Source of the DNA: Sediminibacterium salmoneum NBRC 103935 | GTDB taxonomy: Bacteria > Bacteroidota > Bacteroidia > Chitinophagales > Chitinophagaceae | DNA length: 64,000 nucleotides | NCBI RefSeq assembly: GCF_000511175.1 | Contig: NZ_KI866530.1 | Coordinates: 2,248,418 to 2,312,417 of the forward strand | Reading direction: 5' to 3' | Part shown: positions 35,287 to 44,849 of the stretch, in pieces | Numbering within the stretch: the stretch's first letter is position 1 | How the letters are laid out: each line of letters begins with the position of its first letter | Notes under the pieces: model-generated | What the model was told of the DNA's origin: nothing | The model's input: the letters and a program-made list of their open reading frames with translations, nothing else | The model's database searches: none | Position numbers and translations under genes: made by a program

Positions 35287-36933
35287 ATGAGTCAACCTTT
35301 TCCTACCATTATTGACCGTTTTTGCCATTACGAAAAAGTACAGCCCAATAAACTCTTTTTATCCGAACCTGTAAAAAGCGTCTATCAGGATTTTTCATGG
35401 GCCAGTGCGGGAAAAGAAATAAGATCAATGGCGGCCTGGCTATTGCAATCAGGATTGAACCCAGGTGATAAGGTGGCTATTCTCAGCAAGAACTGTGCAC
35501 ATTGGATTATGGCCGATCTGGCAATCAATATGGCAGGCATGGTTTCCGTTCCGCTGTATCCGAATATCACCAGCAATGCAGTCAATGAAATTCTTTTGCA
35601 TAGTGAATCCAAAGCCATCTTTGTAGGAAAGCTAGACAATCCGGAAATCATCAGAATGGGCATTCCGGATACATTAACACAAATCAGTTTTCCTTTCTAT
35701 TTTAATGTAGGTTGTTTAAACTGGAACGATCTGGTGGCAGCAACCCAGCCTTTGGGTGAGCCTGTAAAAAAAGACACTAAAGATCTTTCCTGTATTATTT
35801 ATACTTCAGGAACTACAGGTGCTCCCAAAGGAGTAATGCATAGCAATCATACCATGTCTTTTGCAGTTTATTCATTTCTGGAAAGCACACCCCCATTGGC
35901 CAATGAAGTGTTTTTTTCTTACCTGCCCCTTTGCCATGTGGCGGAAAGAATGCTGGTAGAATGTGGGGCAATATTTACAGGAAGCTGCATCCATTTTGTA
36001 GAATCCATGGATAGTTTTTCTAAAAATCTGCAATATTCCCAACCCACGATTTTTTTGGCAGTACCCAGAATCTGGGAAAAAATTCAGGAAGAGATCTTAC
36101 GCAAAATGCCTCAGCAAAAACTGAGCAGATTACTTAAAGTACCATTGGTTTCGGTATTGATTAAGAATCTGATCCGCAAAAAATTAGGCCTTGGAAGAGC
36201 CAAACATTTGTTCACAGGTGCATCTCCCATCAATCCTGCCGTCCTCAGCTGGTATAAGGCATTGGGAATGGAAATTCAGGAAGCTTATGGGATGACAGAG
36301 AATTCTGCCTTGTCTCATTCCAACAGGAAAGGCGCCTGCAAATTCGGAACAGTAGGACAGTCCTATCCGGGTGTGGAGGTTAAATTAAGTGAACAAAAAG
36401 AGGTCTTGGTAAAAAGCGAAGCCAATATGCTGGGATATTACAAAGAGCCTGTTTTATCTGAAGAAATGTTTGAAGATGGGTTTTTAAAAACAGGCGATGA
36501 AGGAAGTATAGATGACGAGGGATACCTTTCTATTACAGGAAGAATCAAGGACCAGTTTAAAACAAGTAAGGGTAAATATGTGGCACCAGCGCCCATTGAA
36601 TCCAAAGTACTAACCGATGCCATGATTGCTCAGGCCTGTGTGGTGGGATGGGGAATGCCTGCTCCTTTGCTTTTGTGCACCCTTTCCGAGCAGGCCAAAA
36701 GTCTGGCGCAAACAAATTTACAAGATCATCTGCACCAGCTATTGGAGCGCATTAATAAAGAACTGGAACACCATGAACAGTTGGCTAAATTGATTATTAT
36801 GGCCGAAGAGTGGACGATTCAGAATGGAATTTTAACACCAACTTTAAAAATCAAGCGCAAAGTGTTGGATGAAACATTCAAAGACTTCTACAACAATTGG
36901 TATAACGAATCGGTCAAAGTGGTTTTTGTGTAA
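35287..36933 (+). CDS. Long-chain acyl-CoA synthetase (AMP-forming, FAA1-like)
   Basis: 548 residues. The ATP/AMP signature is YTSGTTGAPKGVMHSNHT (about 172-189), the A5 motif is QEAYGMTENS, and the A8 region reads ITGRIKDQFKTSKGKYV. It activates fatty acids to acyl-CoA, probably supplying the neighbouring acyltransferase, whose gene ends 14 bases upstream. The shorter length compared with some FadD proteins is within the FAA1-type range. Confidence 0.92.
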   Translation: MSQPFPTIIDRFCHYEKVQPNKLFLSEPVKSVYQDFSWASAGKEIRSMAAWLLQSGLNPGDKVAILSKNCAHWIMADLAINMAGMVSVPLYPNITSNAVNEILLHSESKAIFVGKLDNPEIIRMGIPDTLTQISFPFYFNVGCLNWNDLVAATQPLGEPVKKDTKDLSCIIYTSGTTGAPKGVMHSNHTMSFAVYSFLESTPPLANEVFFSYLPLCHVAERMLVECGAIFTGSCIHFVESMDSFSKNLQYSQPTIFLAVPRIWEKIQEEILRKMPQQKLSRLLKVPLVSVLIKNLIRKKLGLGRAKHLFTGASPINPAVLSWYKALGMEIQEAYGMTENSALSHSNRKGACKFGTVGQSYPGVEVKLSEQKEVLVKSEANMLGYYKEPVLSEEMFEDGFLKTGDEGSIDDEGYLSITGRIKDQFKTSKGKYVAPAPIESKVLTDAMIAQACVVGWGMPAPLLLCTLSEQAKSLAQTNLQDHLHQLLERINKELEHHEQLAKLIIMAEEWTIQNGILTPTLKIKRKVLDETFKDFYNNWYNESVKVVFV

Positions 36934-37023
36934 CTTGCACCCGTTTAACTTATTTAGTAACGGCACAATAATTGGTATGAGATTCCGTTTGTACCAACAA
37001 TTGACCAATAATATGTAAGACCA

Positions 37024-37914
37024 ATGAAAATGAAATTCTACACTTTAGCAGCTCTTGCCTCTGTTAGCTTATTTGCCTGCGTTAGCCCGAAACAATTGAG
37101 ACAAGCCGAAGCCAGGTATGGCGAATTAAATGGAGCATATGCAGAATTGCAGGGAAAATACAGAAATCTGGAAGAGGAATTTAACAAAGCCAAAAATCAG
37201 ATTAGTAATCTGCAAACTCAGAAGCAATCTGTTGAAGCACAGCTGGGTACAACCAATACTCAATTGGATTATGTAAAACAAACCAATAGCATGGTTTTAA
37301 ATCAACTGAAAGATTTATCAGTTGTAACCGGAGCTCAGGCTGAAAGCATCAGAAGATCACTTGAAAACATTGGTGCCAAAGACTTATATATTCAGGATTT
37401 ACAGGGTTCCATTGCCAGAAAAGACTCTTTAAATATGGCCCTGGTGATGAACCTGAAAGGGGTACTGGGTAATATGGACGACAAGGACATTAATATTAAA
37501 GTAGATAAGGGGGTTGTTTATGTAGACATCTCCGATAAACTTTTATTTAAAAGTGGTAGTTATGATGTAACTGACCGTGCTAAAGACGTGCTTGGTAAGG
37601 TTGCCAAAGTACTAAACGCTCAGCCTGAAATTGAATTCATGGTAGAAGGTCATACAGATTCTATTCCATTGATTAAAGGTGGTGGAATGATTGATAACTG
37701 GGACCTGAGTGTTAAAAGAGCAACAACTGTAGTAAGAATCCTGCAGGAATCTTACGGTATGAACCCCAAGCGCATGACTGCAGCAGGAAGAAGTCAGTAT
37801 GTGCCTTTAACAGACAATACAACTGCTGAAGGAAGAGCCACCAACAGAAGAACCAGAATTGTTATCTTACCTCAATTAGATCAGTTCTTTAAACTGCTGG
37901 AAAGAAAGAAATAA
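37024..37914 (+). CDS. OmpA-family lipoprotein with coiled-coil stalk
   Basis: 296 residues. The lipobox is LFAC (C19), followed by a long coiled coil (about 28-125, with many Q/L/E heptads) and an OmpA peptidoglycan-binding domain at about 165-285 (FMVEGHTDSIP and LSVKRATTVVRIL, plus the NRRTRIVI end). It probably bridges the outer membrane to peptidoglycan. A strong intrinsic terminator follows at 37939-37971. The second ATG at 37030 is an alternative start. Confidence 0.92.
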   Translation: MKMKFYTLAALASVSLFACVSPKQLRQAEARYGELNGAYAELQGKYRNLEEEFNKAKNQISNLQTQKQSVEAQLGTTNTQLDYVKQTNSMVLNQLKDLSVVTGAQAESIRRSLENIGAKDLYIQDLQGSIARKDSLNMALVMNLKGVLGNMDDKDINIKVDKGVVYVDISDKLLFKSGSYDVTDRAKDVLGKVAKVLNAQPEIEFMVEGHTDSIPLIKGGGMIDNWDLSVKRATTVVRILQESYGMNPKRMTAAGRSQYVPLTDNTTAEGRATNRRTRIVILPQLDQFFKLLERKK

Positions 37915-37938
37915 GAATTTTAACAAATTACTATATGG

Positions 37939-37971
37939 GCGCCGGGGAAAGGATTCTCCGGCGCTTTTTTT
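37939..37971 (+). terminator. Intrinsic terminator of the OmpA-like gene
   Basis: The stem GCGCCGG (37939-37945) pairs with CCGGCGC (37958-37964) and extends inward by four further pairs, one of them G-T, around a short AGGA loop; a seven-T run follows. It is the clearest rho-independent terminator in the window, 24 bases after the stop codon. Confidence 0.9.
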
Positions 37972-38013
37972 ATGTAAAATTTTAATCATAAATTGAATTG
38001 TCAATTAAAATCC

Positions 38014-40404
38014 ATGTCTTGCAGCTCTAGGAAGCCATTACATATCTACAGAATTTCTCTGCTGTTCTTTTTTTCAGTTCTATTTTTTTATGCACAGGCT
38101 CAACCGATTGACAAAGGAATTATTGACTTAAGAAAAAAAGATTTACAGGAACAACCTTTTGCTTTAAACGGAAACTGGGGCTTTTACTGGAATCAATTGC
38201 TAAGCCCGGATGATATAAGAACCCAACCAAAGGTCTTCACTTTTTTTCCTGAAAGATGGGATAATACCATTTTAAATAATCAGCCACTGCCGGCAAAAGG
38301 GTTTGCTACCTATTCCCTGAAAATTTTACTGGATCCTGAAAAACAAAAAGATCTCTCCATTCAGCTTCCGGATACCTATTGTTCCTTTCAACTTTTTCTT
38401 AATGGCAAACCTTTTGCAGCAGCAGGGAAACCGGGAAAAACCAAGGAAACTACCGTGGAAAAATGGGTTGAACAAGTAATTAGTTTGCCCATCACAGACA
38501 CGATTTCTCTGGTTCTGCAGGTTGCCAATTTCAGACATTCCAAAGGAGGGCCCTATAAACCCATTGTTATTGGTAGCACAACACAACTAACGGCTGAAAA
38601 AGCTTCTGAAGAAGGATTTGATTTGTTGTTGGCGGGTGCCATTTTAATGGGAGGGCTTTTTTTCATTGGTCTTTTTTACTTTGGAAAACACGACCGGGTC
38701 ATTTTATATTTCTCATTATTCTGTATCGCCTATAGTTATCGGATTGTTGGTTCAGATAATTATGTATTGCACAGTTTGTTCCCCAATTATCCATGGATTA
38801 TCGGGGTTCATCTGGAATACCTGAGTTTATTTGTCAGTGTGATTTTCTTTATGTTTTATACCAAGTACTTATTTCCGGAAGAGACCAATAAATGGTTAAT
38901 CAGAATAGAAGCCATTATGGCCGGATTACTTTGTTTAACAGTACTATTATTTCCACCAGGCATATTTACCCAACTGTTGAATCCCTTTCTGATTGTCATG
39001 TTTACAGTAATTGCCCATGCTTTTTATATTTATATCAAAGCCTATTTTAATAAAAAGCTGGGTGCCAAATATGCGTTGATGAGCACAGCCATTTTATTAA
39101 TCATTTTTATACTGATTAATTTAAAATATTTCAATGTTATTCAGCCGCCAAGATTTGTGCTTTTCATAGGTTATATCAGTTTTTTCTTTTGTCAGTCTTT
39201 AATTCTTTCTCATCGGTTTGCCTTTACTTTAAAAGAAGCCAAAAAACAGGCAGAGATGGGGCTGAAAGCAAAAAATGATTTCCTGAGCACCATGTCGCAT
39301 GAAATAAGAACTCCTTTGAATTCTATTCTGGGTATGACCAATATTATGCTCATGGAGAAGCCATCAGATGAACAAAAAGAACAACTGAATGTGTTGCTGT
39401 TTTCAGCCAAAAACTTATTGTCTATAGTTAATGATATTCTGGATTTCAATAAAATTGAAGCGGGAAAAATAGGATTTGAAACCATTGAAATGGATTTGAA
39501 AACCATTTCTGAAAATCTGGTTGCAGGATTTGGAACACTGGCAAAAGAGAAAGGCATTGCTTTGAAACTGGTCTTGGACGATGGGCTGAATGTAAAAGTT
39601 ATCGGAGACCCTACCAGAACCAGCCAGATTATCGGAAACCTGATTCACAACGCAATTAAATTTACCAAGAGAGGGCATGTGGCTTTGAAAATGTCCGTCC
39701 TCAGCAGAGACGAATTGAGGCTCCGGTTATTAATAGAAGTAGAAGATACCGGAATTGGAATTGCACAGGAAAAACAACAATTGATTTTTGAGCAATTCAC
39801 GCAGGCTGATAATAGTACTTCCAGAAATTTTGGAGGCACCGGTCTTGGGCTGGCCATCAGTAAAAAATTACTGGCATTACAAGGAGCGGAACTAAAATTA
39901 AAAAGTGAACCCAACAAGGGATCATGTTTCTATTTTGAAATTAGTTACCCTATTTTACCTACTCAGGTTGTTCATCAAGAAGAAGTTGTTCATGAAATGC
40001 CAGCTGAAGAAACGAAACCATTAAAGGGTAAAACCGTTTTACTGGTAGAAGACAACGAGGTTAATATTCTGGTTGCCAAAACATTTTTAAGCAAATGGGG
40101 GGCTTCAATAGACATTGCACAAAACGGTCAGGAAGCTATTCAGCTTTTTGATGAACAAAAACACAGTATTGTTCTAATGGATATGCATATGCCCATAATG
40201 GATGGGTATGAAGCTACCAGAATTTTAAGGGAAAGAGGAGTAAAAACTCCCATTATTGCCCTTACTGCCAGCCTACCACGGGAAATAGAAGACCGGATTA
40301 AAAATACCGGCATTAACGATATAGTAGTAAAACCTTTTATCCCTTCAGAATTATTTAAACTTATTCTTCATTATACGGGAATTCACCCTAATAAAACAGG
40401 TTAA
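38014..40404 (+). CDS. 7TMR-DISM hybrid histidine kinase
   Basis: 796 residues from the ATG at 38014; an in-frame TTG at 37993 is possible but less likely. The order is: signal peptide, extracellular 7TMR-DISM beta domain (about 25-190), seven transmembrane helices (about 200-400), HisKA with H429 in SHEIRTPLN, ATPase domain (DTGIGI and GGTGLGL) and a C-terminal receiver with acceptor D723 in LMDMHMPIMDG. The sensor domain is carbohydrate-binding-like, suggesting perception of an external sugar or envelope signal. No response regulator gene is adjacent. Confidence 0.95.
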   Translation: MSCSSRKPLHIYRISLLFFFSVLFFYAQAQPIDKGIIDLRKKDLQEQPFALNGNWGFYWNQLLSPDDIRTQPKVFTFFPERWDNTILNNQPLPAKGFATYSLKILLDPEKQKDLSIQLPDTYCSFQLFLNGKPFAAAGKPGKTKETTVEKWVEQVISLPITDTISLVLQVANFRHSKGGPYKPIVIGSTTQLTAEKASEEGFDLLLAGAILMGGLFFIGLFYFGKHDRVILYFSLFCIAYSYRIVGSDNYVLHSLFPNYPWIIGVHLEYLSLFVSVIFFMFYTKYLFPEETNKWLIRIEAIMAGLLCLTVLLFPPGIFTQLLNPFLIVMFTVIAHAFYIYIKAYFNKKLGAKYALMSTAILLIIFILINLKYFNVIQPPRFVLFIGYISFFFCQSLILSHRFAFTLKEAKKQAEMGLKAKNDFLSTMSHEIRTPLNSILGMTNIMLMEKPSDEQKEQLNVLLFSAKNLLSIVNDILDFNKIEAGKIGFETIEMDLKTISENLVAGFGTLAKEKGIALKLVLDDGLNVKVIGDPTRTSQIIGNLIHNAIKFTKRGHVALKMSVLSRDELRLRLLIEVEDTGIGIAQEKQQLIFEQFTQADNSTSRNFGGTGLGLAISKKLLALQGAELKLKSEPNKGSCFYFEISYPILPTQVVHQEEVVHEMPAEETKPLKGKTVLLVEDNEVNILVAKTFLSKWGASIDIAQNGQEAIQLFDEQKHSIVLMDMHMPIMDGYEATRILRERGVKTPIIALTASLPREIEDRIKNTGINDIVVKPFIPSELFKLILHYTGIHPNKTG

Positions 40405-40433
40405 GAGAGTATCTTGCACCTGAATTGATTTGT

Positions 40434-42782
40434 ATGCAGGATTATTTGAATGGATTAAACGACTCTCAAAGAGAAGCAGTCACTCATATTAAGGGACCAC
40501 TGATGATTGTGGCCGGTGCAGGAAGCGGAAAAACCAAAGTACTTACTACTCGTATTGCTCATCTGATGGCAAATGGCGTAGATGCTTTCAATATATTAGC
40601 GCTTACATTTACCAATAAGGCTGCTGCTGAAATGAAGGAAAGAATTGAAAAAATTCTTGGTAACTCAGAAGCCAGAAACCTCTATGTAGGTACTTTTCAC
40701 AGCGTGTTTGCACGTATTTTAAGGGCAGAAGCTCAGAAATTGGGGTACCCCAGTAATTTCACCATTTACGATACTGATGATAGCCGATCTGTATTAAAAA
40801 CAGTAATCAACGAATTACATTTAGACGATAAACATTACAAGCCCAATATTGTGGGCAACCGTATTTCTTCTGCAAAGAACGCATTGGTGGGACCTGCAGA
40901 ATATGCAACAGACTATGCTATTCAACAGGAAGATGCCAGAGCCAACCGTCCTGCTATTGCTCAGGTATATGCCGCTTATGCCAAACGTTGTTTTAAGAAT
41001 GGCGCAATGGACTTTGATGATCTCTTGTTGAAAATGTATGAGTTGCTGAATAATTTTCCAGAGGCATTGCACAAGTATCAGCACAAATTTAAATACCTGC
41101 TGATTGATGAGTACCAGGATACGAATCCGGTACAGTATCAGATCAGTAAACTGTTGGCTGCTGCCCATGAAAACATTTGTGTAGTGGGTGATGATGCACA
41201 GAGCATCTATAGTTTCCGGGGTGCAACGATTGAAAATATTTTACAATTCCAGAAAGACTACGACGATGTTAAAGTGGTTAAACTGGAACAGAATTACCGA
41301 AGCAGCCAGCAGATTTTAAAGGTTGCCAATCAGGTTATTAAAAACAACAAAGGACAAATTCCTAAAAATCTCTGGACTGAAAACCAGGAAGGTGAAAAAA
41401 TAAAATTAGTACGAACACTAACCGATAATGAAGAAGGGAAGTTTGTTGCTGATACCATACAGGAACAAAAACTCCGCAATCATTATTACAATAAAGACTT
41501 TGCCATTCTTTACAGAACCAATGCGCAGAGCCGATCTTTTGAAGAAAGTCTGAGAAAAATGGGAATAGCCTACCGTATTTACGGTGGTGTAAGTTTCTAT
41601 CAACGCAAGGAAATCAAAGATTTGCTTGCATACTTAAGAGTAATTGTAAATACCAATGATGAAGAAGCACTAAAAAGAATCATCAATTATCCGGTAAGAG
41701 GTATTGGAAAAACGACGATTGAAAAATTAGTCATCATTGCTAATGAACAAAATATCCCGGTATTTAATGTGGTTGTAAGGGCAGGTGAATTTGGTTTTAG
41801 AGCAGGAACACTGGAAGCATTACAAAATTTTGCTACCATGATCCGCTATTTCCAAAGTATGCTGACCAATAATAATGCTTTTGATGTGGCTACACAGGTG
41901 GGCAAACATACGAACCTGGTAAAAGAACTCTTCAATGATAAAACCACCGAAGGACTTGCCAGATACGAAAACGTGCAGGAGTTGTTCAACTCTATCAAAG
42001 AATGGACAGAAAGTCCAAGTAATGATGATGGAGAATTGGGTGATAAATCATTGGGATCCTATCTGCAGCAGATTACACTGTTAACCGATGCAGATGACGA
42101 CAAAGAAAATAATGACGTGGTTAAACTGATGACCATTCACGCAGCTAAGGGTCTTGAGTTCGGATGTGTATTTGTGGGTGGGGTGGAAGAGACTTTATTT
42201 CCAAGTGCAATGAGCATTAATACCAGGGAAGAACTGGAAGAAGAAAGAAGATTGTTTTATGTAGCTGTAACCAGGGCAAAAGAAAGACTTTGGTTAACCT
42301 ATGCCAATTCAAGATATCGTTTTGGTCAACTGGTACAAAATGAACCCAGCCGTTTTATAGAAGAAATGCCGGAAGAATCTATTGATAAATCCTATGCAGG
42401 CGGGGGTGCCAGAAATCATGGCTCCTCACAGTGGGGATCGGCTTTTGAAAGAATGAACAGGGGTTTTGGCTCTTCTGCTCAACAGGCTGCACAGAAATAT
42501 GGTCCGCCACCTGCTAAGAAACCGGCAGGAAGCAAGCCTGAATACATGCCCATTCAACCGCTGGCACCCAAAGTAGTGGCGCATATTCCATCACCCGATT
42601 TTACTCCCAGCGATACTTCTAATTTAGAAGCCGGCCAAAAAGTAGAACACCAGAAATTTGGTTTTGGTATTGTAAAATCAATGGAAGGGTCGGCTCATAA
42701 TCCGGTTGCGACCATTGATTTTGGCGTTAACGGAGAAAAGAAAATCATGTTGAATTACGCTAAGCTTAGAATTGTTTCCTAA
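40434..42782 (+). CDS. pcrA: UvrD/PcrA-type superfamily 1 DNA helicase
   Basis: 782 residues from the ATG at 40434. Motif I is GAGSGKT (about 28-34), motif II is DEYQD, motif III contains GDDAQSIYSFRGA, motif IV is LEQNYRSS and motif VI is YVAVTRAKERLW. A C-terminal Tudor-like domain (GQKVEHQKFGFGIV, about 730-745) is typical of PcrA/UvrD. It unwinds DNA 3' to 5' in nucleotide excision repair and replication-conflict clearance. It is a single-gene unit between the hybrid kinase and the GH5-like gene. Confidence 0.95.
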   Translation: MQDYLNGLNDSQREAVTHIKGPLMIVAGAGSGKTKVLTTRIAHLMANGVDAFNILALTFTNKAAAEMKERIEKILGNSEARNLYVGTFHSVFARILRAEAQKLGYPSNFTIYDTDDSRSVLKTVINELHLDDKHYKPNIVGNRISSAKNALVGPAEYATDYAIQQEDARANRPAIAQVYAAYAKRCFKNGAMDFDDLLLKMYELLNNFPEALHKYQHKFKYLLIDEYQDTNPVQYQISKLLAAAHENICVVGDDAQSIYSFRGATIENILQFQKDYDDVKVVKLEQNYRSSQQILKVANQVIKNNKGQIPKNLWTENQEGEKIKLVRTLTDNEEGKFVADTIQEQKLRNHYYNKDFAILYRTNAQSRSFEESLRKMGIAYRIYGGVSFYQRKEIKDLLAYLRVIVNTNDEEALKRIINYPVRGIGKTTIEKLVIIANEQNIPVFNVVVRAGEFGFRAGTLEALQNFATMIRYFQSMLTNNNAFDVATQVGKHTNLVKELFNDKTTEGLARYENVQELFNSIKEWTESPSNDDGELGDKSLGSYLQQITLLTDADDDKENNDVVKLMTIHAAKGLEFGCVFVGGVEETLFPSAMSINTREELEEERRLFYVAVTRAKERLWLTYANSRYRFGQLVQNEPSRFIEEMPEESIDKSYAGGGARNHGSSQWGSAFERMNRGFGSSAQQAAQKYGPPPAKKPAGSKPEYMPIQPLAPKVVAHIPSPDFTPSDTSNLEAGQKVEHQKFGFGIVKSMEGSAHNPVATIDFGVNGEKKIMLNYAKLRIVS

Positions 42783-42798
42783 GCCGTTGAAGAGAGAA

Positions 42799-44028
42799 CT
42801 AAGGGTTACGGTATTTCGCCGTTCTTACTGATTTTTCACGGATATTCGACTTAATGGTTGGTTTATATAAACCACCGTTAGGCTGAGGCAGCAAAACCGT
42901 TCCAGGTAAAAACAAAAAGGAAGAGGGTGGCTCCTGCGGTGTTTCCACTTCTGTTTTTTTTGCAGCATCGTTATTGGAAACCGTTTCTGTTTTTTCAACC
43001 CAGGGTTTATTGGAAAATGCGGAAGCATCCAGAAAAGACTGCAGTGCTTTTATCTGTGGACGTTCTACATTGGCCAACGGATAAGTGCTTACCGGATTAC
43101 CCGAAAGTTTTTTTCCGGATGAACCGTACTGCGCAGTTACATTTTCTGATTTTAAATATTGAAGGAATTTATCCATGATATTTAACCAGCGTGCATCCGT
43201 ATCCGGTACCCCAAACTGGCCAATCATTCCTCTTTTATTGTTCTGTTTTAACCATTGCACAAATGGCATTGCACGCTGAATACCGGTAGAATCCCATGCC
43301 TGATTCTGATCGTAGGAGAATAAATATTTTCCGGTAAAGTCGTTATCGAAATAGCAATGTGCATTGTACACCAATTTGTCCTGAGGGTCATTCAGGTATT
43401 TTAGGGCGTCCGAATAATCGGGCCAGCTTTCAGCTGCTGCATAATTGTTTCCGGAAATAATAATTCGGCTTCTCCGATCCGCCTGTCGAATAGAACTAAT
43501 GGCCCATTGAGCCGTAGTTTGCCAATCGAAAGCCTGCATATCATGCGGCTCTGACATTAAATTGTATCCATATATATTGGGGTACCCGGCAAAGGCATTG
43601 GCAATTTTATTCCAGCAATCTGCAAAATCCTGCCTGCTTACCGAATAAGAACCTACAATATAATCTACTCCATATTTTCGGTACCTGCCACTGTTATACA
43701 TGGAAAGGATTACCTGCATATTCCTGTTCGAAGCCCAGGTTACTACCTTACGGATTTCCCCAATTTCACCATAATCCAGATCTCCACCCAGGTTTTTTTG
43801 AACCCGCTCCCAGCGAAATGGAATGGTAATTAACCTGAATCCTTTCTGATGATAATAATCTATCTCTTCCTCAGTTGGATACTGATAGTGTTCATTCAGG
43901 TGGCCAGGCAATTGATTTTCATTGATTTCACCCCCGCCCAGGGTCATTCCAAGCAAAAAAGGATCGGTCTGAGCCTTTAATTGGCTTGAAAACACCATCC
44001 AGATACATAAAAAGAATAGGTTTCGCAT
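42799..44028 (-). CDS. Secreted GH5-like protein with an altered active site
   Basis: 409 residues with a signal peptide ending near LKAQ. The TIM-barrel region (about 25-315) resembles GH5 endoglucanases: FRLITIPFRWERVQ and GYNLMSEPHDM, the latter the acid/base segment with Ser in place of the usual Asn before Glu. The nucleophile segment, normally (I/F)GEFG, reads IGQFGVP with codon CAG, so the catalytic Glu is Gln. A final aromatic site (canonical WxxG) is also degenerate (AQYGSSGKK). The C-terminus is a Pro/Glu-rich low-complexity tail. It is probably a non-hydrolytic glycan-binding pseudoenzyme, though unusual catalysis cannot be excluded. Confidence 0.8.
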   Translation of the reverse strand: MRNLFFLCIWMVFSSQLKAQTDPFLLGMTLGGGEINENQLPGHLNEHYQYPTEEEIDYYHQKGFRLITIPFRWERVQKNLGGDLDYGEIGEIRKVVTWASNRNMQVILSMYNSGRYRKYGVDYIVGSYSVSRQDFADCWNKIANAFAGYPNIYGYNLMSEPHDMQAFDWQTTAQWAISSIRQADRRSRIIISGNNYAAAESWPDYSDALKYLNDPQDKLVYNAHCYFDNDFTGKYLFSYDQNQAWDSTGIQRAMPFVQWLKQNNKRGMIGQFGVPDTDARWLNIMDKFLQYLKSENVTAQYGSSGKKLSGNPVSTYPLANVERPQIKALQSFLDASAFSNKPWVEKTETVSNNDAAKKTEVETPQEPPSSFLFLPGTVLLPQPNGGLYKPTIKSNIREKSVRTAKYRNP

Positions 44029-44183
44029 GGGTTATTTCATTAGCTGCTCTTAAAAAAAGGCGAAATGCATTACTGATAACGTAAAATTTGTCTGTTTATT
44101 GGCTTTACTTACGATATCCGAAAAATAAGAGGGACAATCCGTTAAACTCGGTGCTTTGAACTTTCCCTCCCATCCTTTTGTTT

Positions 44184-44191
44184 TAAATTTG
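44184..44191 (+). promoter_or_regulatory. Candidate -7 element of the Nfu gene
   Basis: TAAATTTG matches TAnnTTTG, 30 bases before the ATG at 44222. A TTG at 44156-44158 is 25 bases away, longer than the usual 19-21, so this promoter is less certain. Confidence 0.35.
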
Positions 44192-44221
44192 TACCTGATT
44201 CACATTTAAAAAACGCATACC

Positions 44222-44821
44222 ATGATAACGACTGGCAACCCTGTCATCAGCATTTATACAGAAATGACGCCTAACCCTGAGACTATGAAGTTTGTAGCCA
44301 ACAAGCTTTTATATCCTGGAAAAAGCATTGATTTTGCAGATGAAACCCTATCGGCACCTTCGCCGCTGGCAAAGGAATTGTTTAGTTTTCCTTTTATCAG
44401 GAGCGTTTTCATAGCTAGTAATTTTATTACCCTTACCAAGACAGCCGATACAGAAGACTGGCAGGATGTTATACCTACCATCAAGGAGTTTTTAAAACAA
44501 TACCTGGAAAACGGGGGGGTCGTTGTAAACGAGGAGGAAGTAGCCAAGGTAAAACAGGAAGCCAGCAATACTGTAAGTGCAGACGACGATGATATAGTGA
44601 AGAGAGTGAAGGAATTACTTGAAAACTATGTAAAGCCTGCAGTTGAAATGGATGGTGGTGCCATTCAGTTTAAAAGTTATAACGACGGTGTTGTAAACTT
44701 AATGTTACAAGGTTCTTGCTCTGGTTGTCCCTCTTCTATGATTACCCTGAAAGCAGGTATTGAAGGTATGATGAAGAGAATGATTCCTGAAGTGAAAGAA
44801 GTGGTAGCTGAAGCTGAATAA
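44222..44821 (+). CDS. NifU-family iron-sulfur scaffold/carrier (Nfu type)
   Basis: 199 residues. The N-terminal half matches the Nfu_N domain (TEMTPNPETMKFV, about 13-25). The C-terminal half is the NifU-like domain with the cluster-binding CxxC in GSCSGCPSS (about residues 162-170). It carries a 4Fe-4S cluster to target apoproteins. No isc or suf genes are adjacent. Its stop is 28 bases upstream of the membrane glycosyltransferase start. Confidence 0.93.
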   Translation: MITTGNPVISIYTEMTPNPETMKFVANKLLYPGKSIDFADETLSAPSPLAKELFSFPFIRSVFIASNFITLTKTADTEDWQDVIPTIKEFLKQYLENGGVVVNEEEVAKVKQEASNTVSADDDDIVKRVKELLENYVKPAVEMDGGAIQFKSYNDGVVNLMLQGSCSGCPSSMITLKAGIEGMMKRMIPEVKEVVAEAE

Positions 44822-44849
44822 ACCTCGGTAGTGCATTATCTTGCATTAC

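Noticed and set aside
39210..39557. 115-codon minus-strand frame inside the hybrid kinase
   Set aside because: Shadow of the kinase ATPase region; low-complexity serine and phenylalanine rich.
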